From positions 1 through 11,017 of the forward strand of contig CAKPKI010000054.1 in NCBI GenBank assembly GCA_934167135.1: a stretch of 11,017 bases of DNA, read 5' to 3'. Of this stretch, positions 1 through 6,554 are shown one piece after another; position 1 is the stretch's first letter; the number at the start of each line of letters is the position of its first letter. The stretch comes from an uncultured Clostridia bacterium. GTDB lineage: Bacteria > Bacillota > Clostridia > TANB77 > CAG-508. Below the pieces are notes generated by a model. That model did not search any database, was not told the origin of the DNA, and saw only the letters and a program-made list of their open reading frames with translations. Both the position numbers and the translations under genes were made by a program.

Positions 1-40
1 CAATTAATCCTATTCCAACTATTTTTATTATTTCTTCCAT
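1..40 (-). CDS. spoIIIAD: Stage III sporulation protein AD, N-terminal fragment (cut by window edge)
   Basis: Only the first 13 codons are inside the window (MEEIIKIVGIGLI, then one base). The ATG is at 40-38, and an AGGGAG ribosome binding site at 52-47 overlaps the stop codon of spoIIIAC. The call rests mainly on position: SpoIIIAD follows SpoIIIAC in the conserved AA-AB-AC-AD order. It also rests on the hydrophobic N-terminus with the I-V-G-x-G-L-I pattern typical of SpoIIIAD. The family is a small polytopic membrane protein of the SpoIIIA-SpoIIQ channel complex. The rest of the gene lies beyond base 1. Confidence 0.85.
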   Translation of the reverse strand, partial: MEEIIKIVGIGLI

Positions 41-50
41 CTCTTACTCC

Positions 51-245
51 CTACAAGTTAAATAAAGTCCTTACAGTTTGAAATAATGAACTTATTTCTT
101 TTATAACCATTGACAATACTATAACAAGTCCAGCCAATGTAGTCATCATTGCTTGGTCTTCTCTTCCGGCTCTCACCAATACTTGGTGTAACACAGCAAC
201 TAATATTCCTATTGCTGCTATTTTAAATAATAAATTTATATCCAT
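51..245 (-). CDS. spoIIIAC: Stage III sporulation protein AC
   Basis: A 64-residue, complete, small membrane protein with two predicted transmembrane helices (about residues 4-23 and 33-58). They are joined by a short polar loop containing R-A-G-R-E-D-Q. Length and pattern (start M-D-I-N-L-L-F-K-I-A, then V-L-H-Q-V-L) match SpoIIIAC, normally about 65-68 residues. It is a membrane component of the SpoIIIA complex in the mother-cell engulfing membrane, which with SpoIIQ links mother cell and forespore and is needed for sigma-G activity. The start is supported by AAAGGA eight bases upstream. It begins 22 bp after spoIIIAB ends, and spoIIIAD begins 10 bp after its stop, so the genes are one transcription unit. 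Confidence 0.93.
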   Translation of the reverse strand: MDINLLFKIAAIGILVAVLHQVLVRAGREDQAMMTTLAGLVIVLSMVIKEISSLFQTVRTLFNL

Positions 246-267
246 CTTTTATTTCCTTTCTCTGTAC

Positions 268-792
268 TTAAATCAGTATAATAACAAAAACTAGTCCGGC
301 AACAATTCCAAGTGTTTTATATATTTTTTGATTTTTCTTTTTTTCTTCTTCTGCTTCTTCTATTTGCATATCTAAAAATCCCTCTGTAACTTCAATTTCA
401 CTAATTTGTCCTTCAACATCTGTTTGTCCAAGTAATTTTCCCAATTTCTTTAAAATGTCTTTATCTGACTGTTTTATATTTATATCTGCTTCTTGTATGC
501 AATTTTCCCATACCTCTTTTGCTTGACAATCTGATAATTGACTTGCCATTTTTCCAAATATTTTTTCAATTTCTGTATCATTATCTTTAGATATCTGTTT
601 AAAAATCTCTGCTAATGGCTCATATGTAAATTTAATTTTTGTTTTTATTATGTTTAATATGTTTTTAAATTCTTTAAGTTCAATTACTCTATTCTGATAC
701 GATTTTGATATAAGAAATCCTATTGCCGTTGAGAGTCCAAAAATTCCTATTAGAAGAATATACTTTATTCCTTGAATTATAGATAAATACAT
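268..792 (-). CDS. spoIIIAB: Stage III sporulation protein AB
   Basis: A 174-residue protein, the usual length for SpoIIIAB (about 170). It has an N-terminal membrane helix (about residues 11-29), a long charged helical middle and a C-terminal membrane helix (about 159-174). The segment LGKLLGQTDVEGQ (117-129) is the conserved LGxxLGxxDxxxQ-type motif of the family. The protein is thought to anchor the SpoIIIAA ATPase to the membrane and resembles the GspF-like platform of type II secretion systems; this comes from family knowledge. The ATG (792-790) has AGGAG at good spacing. It lies 16 bp inside the 3' end of spoIIIAA, so translation is probably coupled. Confidence 0.95.
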   Translation of the reverse strand: MYLSIIQGIKYILLIGIFGLSTAIGFLISKSYQNRVIELKEFKNILNIIKTKIKFTYEPLAEIFKQISKDNDTEIEKIFGKMASQLSDCQAKEVWENCIQEADINIKQSDKDILKKLGKLLGQTDVEGQISEIEVTEGFLDMQIEEAEEEKKKNQKIYKTLGIVAGLVFVIILI

Positions 793-1700
793 TCTGCATC
801 TCCTTTCTTTTTGGGATTTAGTAATATTATTCTTTCAAACATATGCCTATTTAAAAGTTTAGATAATTCTGGATTTTTGCTTATTTCTTCAATCGTTTTC
901 CCATGTGCTGTAAAAATTCCTTTTACACCAGAACACATTGCATAATCAATAGCTTGAACATCTTCTTTGCTCCCTATTTCATCACATGCAATAACATCTG
1001 GTGCCATAGAACGAACTAGTATTTTCATTCCTTGTGGTTTTGGCATATTGTCTATTACATCTGTTCTAATCCCAATATCATTTTGAGGTATTCCTTTGTA
1101 CATAGCTGCAATTTCCCCCCTTTCGTCAACAATTCCTACTGTTTTTCCATTAAATCCAACAGTCCCATTACTTATATTCCTTATGATATCTCTTAAAAGA
1201 GTGGTCTTTCCACATCCAGGTGGTGATACTATTAATGTATTATATACACTATTATTTTGAAAATCTATTATATCTTCCATTACATTATTACTGCATCCTA
1301 TTCGTTGGCTTGCAATTCTAAAATTCAAACTTGATATATAATTTATATTTGTAACTTGTCCATTATCAACAACAGCACTTCCCACTATTCCAACCCTATT
1401 TCCGCCTTTTATTGTTATATATCCATCACATATCTGTTTTCTATATGAATATATTGAACTTTCACATATTTTTTCAAAAGATTGTAAAACTTCTTGTTGA
1501 CTAACAATATATTCTGTTACTATTATTTCTTGTTCTATTTTTAATATTAATGGTTTACTACTTCTAAGTCTTATTTCTTCTAATTTATCAGCAATACTTG
1601 ATTCTTCAATTACATGTCCATTATCTATGTTTAAATATGTATTTAAAAATTTTCTGATTGAAATTGGCAAATAATCTAATACTATTTCTACTCCAGTCAT
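777..1700 (-). CDS. spoIIIAA: Stage III sporulation protein AA, AAA+/secretion-type ATPase
   Basis: A 307-residue ATPase, the first gene of the spoIIIA operon. Walker A is SPPGCGKTT (159-167), the motif IVDERGEIA is at 190-198, Walker B is VIACDE (236-241) and TAHG is at 264-267. Together these are diagnostic for SpoIIIAA, a relative of the GspE/PulE secretion ATPases. It acts at the cytoplasmic face of the mother-cell membrane and is thought to power the SpoIIIA-SpoIIQ channel after engulfment. Length is normal (about 305-310). The ATG at 1700-1698 has AGAGGG five bases upstream. In known Bacilli and Clostridia the operon is controlled by sigma-E. I looked for a sigma-E promoter in 1701-1800 and found no clean match. 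Confidence 0.96.
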   Translation of the reverse strand: MTGVEIVLDYLPISIRKFLNTYLNIDNGHVIEESSIADKLEEIRLRSSKPLILKIEQEIIVTEYIVSQQEVLQSFEKICESSIYSYRKQICDGYITIKGGNRVGIVGSAVVDNGQVTNINYISSLNFRIASQRIGCSNNVMEDIIDFQNNSVYNTLIVSPPGCGKTTLLRDIIRNISNGTVGFNGKTVGIVDERGEIAAMYKGIPQNDIGIRTDVIDNMPKPQGMKILVRSMAPDVIACDEIGSKEDVQAIDYAMCSGVKGIFTAHGKTIEEISKNPELSKLLNRHMFERIILLNPKKKGDAECIYL

Positions 1701-1746
1701 TTTTCCCTCTTATTTTTAAATTTACTCTTTTATACAAGAATGATTG

Positions 1747-1775
1747 AAGAGCATATATAATATATATATGCTCTT
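1747..1775. terminator. AT-rich hairpin between the 449-residue gene and spoIIIAA, possible terminator
   Basis: A perfect 12-bp inverted repeat (AAGAGCATATAT at 1747-1758, ATATATGCTCTT at 1764-1775) with a 5-base loop. A T-rich run (ATTATTTTTTTA) follows on the plus strand, but only a weak one (TTCAATCATTCTT) on the minus strand. By position it should end the minus-strand gene whose stop is at 1799, yet the better U-tract points the other way. It may work in both directions or block antisense transcription. Confidence 0.5.
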
Positions 1776-1798
1776 ATTATTTTTTTAGAACCTCTATT

Positions 1799-3148
1799 TT
1801 AATATAATCCTAAATTATCATATAATGTTACTAATAAATTATTTATTTCTTCATCTGTTGCATCATTTAATATGATTGCATTATCACTATTAAAGCTTTC
1901 TACTTCTACATCTTTGTTGAATGTTTTCAAATTATTATAGTATAATTTTATTGTATCATCTTCTGTTATAAATTTTACTTCATAATTTTCTTCAACATTA
2001 TCTAATGCTTTTATATTTTTAAATTGCATTTTTAATCCTATTGTTACTTTTTCTTCATCATCTGTCTGCACATTTGAATTTATTACATATGTTGTATCAT
2101 TTTCGTTTTCTACTTTCTCTATACTTAGGTCTGCTATTGTTTTATATCTATCCAACCCTTCATATGCTGATATTGATGTTTTATTTTCATCATTTTCTAT
2201 TATAGCTGTAATCGTATTTTCACTGTCATCATTATCAATTGCTTTTATTTCAAGTTTTTTTACTTTTTTAGATTTAACATATAAATTTATTTCTAGTGCT
2301 GTATTTCCATCTGTGTCTATGTCTTTTATTTCATCTATTGCTTCATTTATTTTTTGTTTATATTCTTCTTCATCCATAATTCCAGAAAGTTTATTTAATA
2401 TAATATCATCATCATGTAATGTTTCTAATATTTTTGTTAGTATTTCTATACATCTTACATCTGATACCATTAAATTTATTACTGTTTGGTCATCTTTTTT
2501 TTCTTTTCTAAATAATTTGTCTCCTAAATTATCGTTTAATATAGACATATATCTGTTTTTTAATGTTTTAATTTCTTCTTCTGTAAATTTACTTTTGTCA
2601 AATTCTATTTTGTCTGGAATTTCTTCTGCATCTGCACCAAATCTTTCAAATAATGATTTTAAATTTTCATTTCTAATTGCTATAAATTTAGTGTTTAATA
2701 AGTTTGATTGAACACCAAAAGATTCTCCATTATATCTAATTTTTACTGGTACATTAATCCCCTGTGATAGATTTACTGTAAGTGTTTGTTCTCCAGCTTT
2801 CTTGCTATTGTCTATTTTTCCTTCAAATGTTATTTTACTGTCATTTAACATTTGCATTGTTTCATCATCTTCTGTTTTGGCTATTTCATTTGCACCTATT
2901 ATTACTTCGTCATCTTTTCCTACTTTTACAGAAACATCACCTTTGTTTGTATATGGTGTATCTAACTGTTTTTTTAAGTATTCCGCTATTTTCTCATCTT
3001 TTATATTGCTAAATATATCTGTTGTCATATATGAAAAGAATATTTCTTTTTCTGATTTTAATGTATCTGTAGCAAAATATGCATATGCTCCTCCTATTCC
3101 AAGTAAAATTGCAATTACTAGCACTGCTAATAAAATTTTCTTTTTCAT
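1799..3148 (-). CDS. Membrane-anchored hypothetical protein, large acidic extracytoplasmic domain
   Basis: I do not recognise a named function. The 449-residue product starts with MKKK and one hydrophobic helix (about residues 5-25) without a lipobox cysteine, so it is probably held in the membrane by an uncleaved signal anchor or exported. The remaining ~420 residues look extracytoplasmic. They are rich in Asp, Glu, Lys and Asn, with alternating beta-strand-like stretches (for example KITFEGKID, EINLYVKSKKVKKLEI, EKVTIGLKMQF) and one Cys. Proteins of this shape (short anchor, then T-D-x-x-K-S-x-x-x-x-F-F-x-Y) occur in AT-rich Clostridia as uncharacterised families. The ATG at 3148 has AAAGGGG about nine bases upstream. 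The gene sits alone between yebC, whose terminator is just upstream, and spoIIIAA. No sporulation role can be claimed from adjacency. Confidence 0.8.
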   Translation of the reverse strand: MKKKILLAVLVIAILLGIGGAYAYFATDTLKSEKEIFFSYMTTDIFSNIKDEKIAEYLKKQLDTPYTNKGDVSVKVGKDDEVIIGANEIAKTEDDETMQMLNDSKITFEGKIDNSKKAGEQTLTVNLSQGINVPVKIRYNGESFGVQSNLLNTKFIAIRNENLKSLFERFGADAEEIPDKIEFDKSKFTEEEIKTLKNRYMSILNDNLGDKLFRKEKKDDQTVINLMVSDVRCIEILTKILETLHDDDIILNKLSGIMDEEEYKQKINEAIDEIKDIDTDGNTALEINLYVKSKKVKKLEIKAIDNDDSENTITAIIENDENKTSISAYEGLDRYKTIADLSIEKVENENDTTYVINSNVQTDDEEKVTIGLKMQFKNIKALDNVEENYEVKFITEDDTIKLYYNNLKTFNKDVEVESFNSDNAIILNDATDEEINNLLVTLYDNLGLY

Positions 3149-3176
3149 CTTTATTTTCCCCTTTCTCTTTGGTATT

Positions 3177-3182
3177 ATTATA
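3177..3182 (-). promoter_or_regulatory. Possible -10 element for the 449-residue gene
   Basis: TATAAT lies 29 bases upstream of the ATG on the minus strand, inside a small dyad (GGTAT, four bases, ATACC; 3171-3184). No good -35 hexamer is visible 16-18 bases further upstream. The yebC terminator lies directly upstream, so some promoter should exist here. Confidence 0.35.
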
Positions 3183-3217
3183 CCTATATTTTCTACTCTT
3201 ATATATTACTATATAAA

Positions 3218-3258
3218 AAAAAAACTGTCAACTTTTTTTAAAAATCGACAGTTTTTTT
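3218..3258 (-). terminator. Rho-independent terminator of yebC
   Basis: An inverted repeat of ACTGTC (3224-3229) and GACAGT (3247-3252) is extended by A6/T6 flanks to a 12-bp stem with a 17-base loop. It begins one base after the yebC stop codon and is followed on the minus strand by a run of T. The stem flanks are symmetrical, so it could work in both directions. Confidence 0.85.
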
Positions 3259-3259
3259 C

Positions 3260-3985
3260 TTATTCTTCCCAATTATGATATACATCCATAACATCATCTA
3301 GTTCTTCTAGTCTTTCTATTAGTCTTTCCATTTTTTCAACTCCAGCATCATCTAATGCTACTGTTGTTGTTGGAACCATTTGAACTTCTGCTTCTAAAAA
3401 GTTCAATCCTGATTCTTCTAATTTTTCTCTTACTTGTGAAAATTCTGATGGCATTGTTGTTATTTCATAAACTTCTTCAGATGAATTAAAATCGTCTGCT
3501 CCAGCATCTAATGCTAACATCATTAATTCTTCTTCATCCATGTTTGTTGATTCTTTTTCTATAACAATTACACCTTTTTTATCAAACATATATGAAACAC
3601 ATCCTGTTGTACCTAAATTTCCACCTGCTTTATCAAATACATGTCTTACATCTGCTGCTGTTCTATTTCTGTTGTCAGTGTTTGCATTTACTATTACTGC
3701 AACTCCATTTGGTCCATATCCCTCATATACTACTTCTTCGTAATTTGCTGAATTTCCCTCTCCTGATGCTTTTTTTATTGCATTATTTATTGTGTCATTT
3801 GGCATATTTGCTGCTTTACATTTTGCTATTACATCTTTTAATTTTGAATTTCCAGCTGGGTCTGGTCCCCCTTGTTTTACTGCTATTAATAGTTCTCTTC
3901 CTAGTTTTGTAAATATTTTTCCTCTTGCTGCATCAGCTTTTCCTTTTTTAGCTTGTATATTATGCCATTTGCTATGTCCTGACAT
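3260..3985 (-). CDS. yebC: YebC/PmpR family translation factor / putative regulator
   Basis: A 241-residue protein of normal family length. The N-terminus MSGHSKWHNIQAKKGKADAA is the hallmark of the YebC/PmpR/TACO1 family. Other hallmarks are IFTKLGREL (24-32), KCKAANMP (55-62), YEGYGPNG (87-94), NTDNRNRT (102-109) and the acidic C-terminus ending in D-V-x-x-V-Y-H-N. Members are cytosolic. They were first described as DNA-binding regulators (PmpR), and more recent work links the family to relief of ribosome stalling, as for mitochondrial TACO1; which role applies here cannot be read from the sequence. The ATG has a strong GAGGAGGAG site upstream. It is a monocistronic gene with its own promoter (4058-4086) and terminator (3218-3258). 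Confidence 0.97.
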   Translation of the reverse strand: MSGHSKWHNIQAKKGKADAARGKIFTKLGRELLIAVKQGGPDPAGNSKLKDVIAKCKAANMPNDTINNAIKKASGEGNSANYEEVVYEGYGPNGVAVIVNANTDNRNRTAADVRHVFDKAGGNLGTTGCVSYMFDKKGVIVIEKESTNMDEEELMMLALDAGADDFNSSEEVYEITTMPSEFSQVREKLEESGLNFLEAEVQMVPTTTVALDDAGVEKMERLIERLEELDDVMDVYHNWEE

Positions 3986-4057
3986 ATCTATCTCCTCCTC
4001 TTTGATTTTTTCTGTATTTTCAAGGTTTTTATCCTCTATTTGTGATTTTCGTCATTT

Positions 4058-4086
4058 ATTGTATCACATTATTTCATGTTTGTGTA
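4058..4086 (-). promoter_or_regulatory. Sigma-A-like promoter for yebC
   Basis: On the minus strand, TACACA (4086-4081) is 17 bases from TACAAT (4063-4058). A TG one base before the hexamer (TGATACAAT) gives an extended -10. The -35 matches consensus at 4 of 6 positions. It would give a leader of about 65 bases before the yebC ATG. Confidence 0.6.
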
Positions 4087-4128
4087 GTATTTTTTAAAAT
4101 AAATTGCTTTTTGTCTTATTATTATATT

Positions 4129-5079
4129 TTATTTAACACATACAGTTATTATATACGCAAAATATATTAACAAATATATAATTCCATTTGTCCTACTCAT
4201 TTCATCTTTTGGTGGTATAAACGGAAACAATGCCAAAATAATTGAAGAAATCAGCAATATACAAAAATCAAAATTATATGTAAAATTATATGTTATCGGA
4301 GTTATAAATGCTGATATACCAATTATAAGTAAAATATTAAATATATTTGAACCAATTATGTTTCCAATTGCTATATCACTATTTCCTTTTATAGCTGCTG
4401 TTACACTTGTTACAAGTTCAGGTAAACTTGTTCCAATTGCTAATATTGTTAAACTAATTAGTTTTTCGCTCAAATTAAAATAATTAGCAACATCCACAGC
4501 ATTATCTACGGTTAAATCTCCTCCAAATTTTAGTCCTAATATTCCTAATACTATAAAAAGTATATTTTTGATTATTCCATTATTTTTTTCGTTTTCAACT
4601 TTTATTTCTACAATTTCTTTTTTACTTTCTTTTTTTGCCATATATATGGTATAACCAATAAAAAAGCAAAACATTATTAGCAAAACTACTGATTCTGCTT
4701 TTGTTATACCATTTCCTGTATTACAAAATAGCATAAGAATTATTGTTACAATAAGACACATTGGAATTTCATAAAGTCTTGTTTCTTTTTGAAATACTAC
4801 TGGTTTTATAGTTGCAGAAAGCCCAAGTATAAGTAACAAATTACTTAAATTACTTCCAATTATATTTCCTATTGCCATATCTGAATGCCCTTCTAATGCA
4901 GAAGTTATACTCACAAATAACTCAGGCATTGATGTTCCAATAGATACTATTGTTAATCCAATTATTATTTCTGGAATATGAAATTTTTTAGCAATTCCAC
5001 TTGAACCATCTACTAATAAATCGGCTCCTACTATTAGTAATATAAATCCAACTATTATTAAAATACTTGATAAAATCAT
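4129..5079 (-). CDS. Calcium/sodium antiporter (CaCA family, YrbG-like)
   Basis: A 316-residue inner-membrane exchanger made of two inverted homologous halves. The alpha-1 repeat has GTSMPELFVS (48-57) and GNIIGSN (71-77). The alpha-2 repeat has GTSLPELVTS (216-225) and GNIIGSN (239-245). Glu53 and Glu221 are the expected cation ligands. About ten hydrophobic helices are visible, with a charged cytoplasmic loop (about 149-167, rich in K and E) between the halves, as in YrbG and archaeal NCX. It should exchange Ca2+ for Na+ or H+ across the membrane; the ion cannot be proved from sequence. The ATG at 5079 has AGAAGGAG. Fifteen bases upstream ends a 37-codon larC remnant. I see no clear terminator after the stop. 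Confidence 0.95.
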   Translation of the reverse strand: MILSSILIIVGFILLIVGADLLVDGSSGIAKKFHIPEIIIGLTIVSIGTSMPELFVSITSALEGHSDMAIGNIIGSNLSNLLLILGLSATIKPVVFQKETRLYEIPMCLIVTIILMLFCNTGNGITKAESVVLLIMFCFFIGYTIYMAKKESKKEIVEIKVENEKNNGIIKNILFIVLGILGLKFGGDLTVDNAVDVANYFNLSEKLISLTILAIGTSLPELVTSVTAAIKGNSDIAIGNIIGSNIFNILLIIGISAFITPITYNFTYNFDFCILLISSIILALFPFIPPKDEMSRTNGIIYLLIYFAYIITVCVK

Positions 5080-5094
5080 TGTTTGCTCCTTCTT

Positions 5095-5208
5095 TTAATT
5101 TTTTAATTCATTTATTAAATAGTTTTCGTCTCCAACTATTTCTATTAACGCTCCAAGTGTCATGTTTCCACTTATACCACTTGAGCAATCAAAATATAAT
5201 GTTTTCAT
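5095..5208 (-). pseudogene. larC: larC N-terminal remnant (nickel-pincer cofactor protein), 37 codons
   Basis: A 37-codon open frame beginning MKTLYFDCSSGISGNM and ending NELKN-stop. The first ~25 residues match the highly conserved N-terminus of LarC (formerly DUF111; consensus close to MKxLYFDCFSGISGDMxLGAL), the enzyme that inserts nickel into the pincer cofactor of lactate racemase. Full LarC is about 400 residues, so over 90% is missing. The minus strand continues straight into the antiporter ribosome binding site and gene, so the rest was deleted rather than frameshifted. The ATG (5208-5206) still has AAAGGA seven bases upstream and could be translated as a leader peptide. Asn15 replaces the usual Asp. 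I see no other lar gene in the window. Confidence 0.75.
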
Positions 5209-5238
5209 TTTTCATTCCTTTCCTACCACATTTACGAT

Positions 5239-5269
5239 AAAGAGGATACCAAATTATGGCATCCTCTTT
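5239..5269 (-). terminator. 12-bp hairpin, likely terminator of the 67-residue gene
   Basis: Arms at 5239-5250 and 5258-5269 form a 12-bp stem with a 7-base loop. As minus-strand RNA the arms AAAGAGGAUGCC and GGUAUCCUCUUU pair completely, with one G-U wobble; as plus-strand RNA that position is an A-C mismatch. This favours minus-strand transcription. The U-tract is short (UUU then AUCG). It lies between the 67-residue gene and the larC remnant, so it could instead be a leader structure for the larC-antiporter transcript. Confidence 0.6.
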
Positions 5270-5313
5270 GCAAATCAATTTTGTGATATGCTAAATAGCT
5301 ATCCATAGGTACA

Positions 5314-5517
5314 TTACTTAAGAAATTGGTTTGAAGCTTTTTCAAAACTTCTGAGTCTCATTGCTTGATTTGCTTTAAGCTCAGCATTCAGGGCTTTTTC
5401 ACCTTTTTTTATGTTCTCCAAATCTCTTTCTGTCATGGTATATTCACGTTTAACCAATTTAGCAGTTCCTCCAGATTTTTCCATTTCTTTTTCAAGAATT
5501 TTCCTCAGGTCAGTCAT
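5314..5517 (-). CDS. Small helical protein of unknown function, 67 residues
   Basis: I do not recognise a family. The open frame reaches an ATG at 5532, but that ATG has no ribosome binding site. The GGAGGA just after it sits 6-7 bases before a second ATG at 5517, so the product is taken as MTDLRKILEKEMEKSGG and onward, 67 residues. It is highly charged (Lys, Glu, Arg) with no membrane segment, no Cys and no signal peptide, and it should be mostly alpha-helical, perhaps two helices around the GG at 16-17. GC is about 35% in three hand-counted blocks, against 23-27% in yebC and mntP blocks, which hints at later acquisition. A strong promoter (5620-5648) precedes it, and a hairpin (5239-5269) follows, so it looks like a stand-alone expressed gene. 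Confidence 0.65.
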   Translation of the reverse strand: MTDLRKILEKEMEKSGGTAKLVKREYTMTERDLENIKKGEKALNAELKANQAMRLRSFEKASNQFLK

Positions 5518-5619
5518 AGTGTATTCCTCCATAATTATGTGCTGTTTTATTAGTTACTATATGTCAATTCCTAAAAAGGAAATTATTTTAATAAAAATAC
5601 TTGATTTAAACACACAATT

Positions 5620-5648
5620 ATTATATCAAAAAATTGCCTCAAGTTCAA
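5620..5648 (-). promoter_or_regulatory. Strong sigma-A-like promoter for the 67-residue gene
   Basis: TTGAAC (5648-5643) is exactly 17 bases from TATAAT (5625-5620) on the minus strand, with the extended -10 TGATATAAT. This is among the best promoter matches in the window. It starts just after the stop codon of the DUF362 gene and implies a leader of about 95 bases before the ATG at 5517. That leader contains a short TTCC/GGAA hairpin around 5567-5582. Confidence 0.75.
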
Positions 5649-5654
5649 GCACAT

Positions 5655-6539
5655 TTAGTCAATATTTATTAATTCATATTCTCTTGAGCCAAATCCAAGT
5701 TCACTTGCAGCTTCTATTGTATGAACTCCATTTTGTCTTTCAACTCTTTCTACAAAGTGATCTCTTCCTGGATCTTTTGAATTGTATATTATATCTATAC
5801 ATGCTTGATCTACTGCTATTGGATCTGTACTTGCAAGAATTCCAACATCTTTCATGCATGGATCTTCTGCAACTGCACAACAATCACAGTCAACAGACAT
5901 ATTGCACATAACATTTATATATACAATATTTCCTTTAAACATGTTATGAACTGATGATGCAGCATCTGCCATTGCTTCTAAGAATTTATTTTGTTCTGGT
6001 AAGTTATCCCATAATTTTTCTTGGTCTTTTGTTACACCAGCTGAATGTATCCAAGCTTTTCCTTCTGAAGAACCACATCCAATTGATAATTGTTTTAATG
6101 CTCCTCCATATCCTCCCATTGGGTGACCTTTGAAGTGTGATAACACTAGCATTGAATCATAATTTTGAATATGTCTACCAACATAATTTTTCTTAATTAC
6201 TTTTCCATTTGGAATATCTAACTCTAGGTCATTTCCTTTCGCATCCATGATATCTACATCAAAATATTTTGTCCAACCATGTTCTTCCATTAATTTCTCA
6301 TGTTTTTCTGTTGTATTTCTAGCTCCTCCATATGCAGTATTACATTCTACAACTGTTCCATTTACCTTCTCTACAATTGCTCTTACAAATTCTGGTCTAA
6401 TATAATTTTGATTTCCTTGTTCTCCTGAATGTAATTTTACTGCTACTTTTCCCTGCAAATTTACTTCAAGAGTTTCATACATTTTTACTACACTTTCTGG
6501 TGTAATTTCTTTAGTAAAATATACTTTTGATTTCTCCAA
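5655..6539 (-). CDS. DUF362 domain protein, TTG start
   Basis: A 294-residue protein with DUF362 features: the opening EKSKVYFT, VAVKLHSGE (32-40), SHFKGHPMGGYGGALKQLSI (134-153) followed by GCG, and STDPIAVDQACID (237-249). DUF362 proteins have no settled function; some members carry ferredoxin-like clusters. This one has no classical 4Fe-4S domain but does have a Cys-rich stretch (C212, C218, C220, C221, C228) that could bind a metal. No signal peptide or membrane helix, so probably cytosolic. The start is a TTG at 6539-6537, with AAAGGA ten bases upstream and no in-frame ATG before Met20. An out-of-frame ATG seven bases upstream opens an 11-codon overlapping frame. An aldo/keto reductase remnant ends 16 bp upstream. 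Confidence 0.9.
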   Translation of the reverse strand: MEKSKVYFTKEITPESVVKMYETLEVNLQGKVAVKLHSGEQGNQNYIRPEFVRAIVEKVNGTVVECNTAYGGARNTTEKHEKLMEEHGWTKYFDVDIMDAKGNDLELDIPNGKVIKKNYVGRHIQNYDSMLVLSHFKGHPMGGYGGALKQLSIGCGSSEGKAWIHSAGVTKDQEKLWDNLPEQNKFLEAMADAASSVHNMFKGNIVYINVMCNMSVDCDCCAVAEDPCMKDVGILASTDPIAVDQACIDIIYNSKDPGRDHFVERVERQNGVHTIEAASELGFGSREYELINID

Positions 6540-6554
6540 TTTTCATCTTTCCTT

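Noticed and set aside
1701..1800. Sigma-E promoter for the spoIIIA operon
   Set aside because: ATATT-like and CAT-like elements occur, but not with correct sequence and spacing together.
2313..3278. Plus-strand open frames antisense to the 449-residue gene
   Set aside because: They are low-complexity shadows (Ser, Phe, Leu runs) of an AT-rich minus-strand gene, without ribosome binding sites.
3540..4097. Plus-strand open frames antisense to yebC and its promoter
   Set aside because: yebC is unambiguous on the minus strand; the antisense products are Leu- or Phe-rich and resemble no protein.
5209..5313. Manganese riboswitch before the cation antiporter
   Set aside because: Only a single 12-bp hairpin is present; no yybP-ykoY-type conserved loops could be found.
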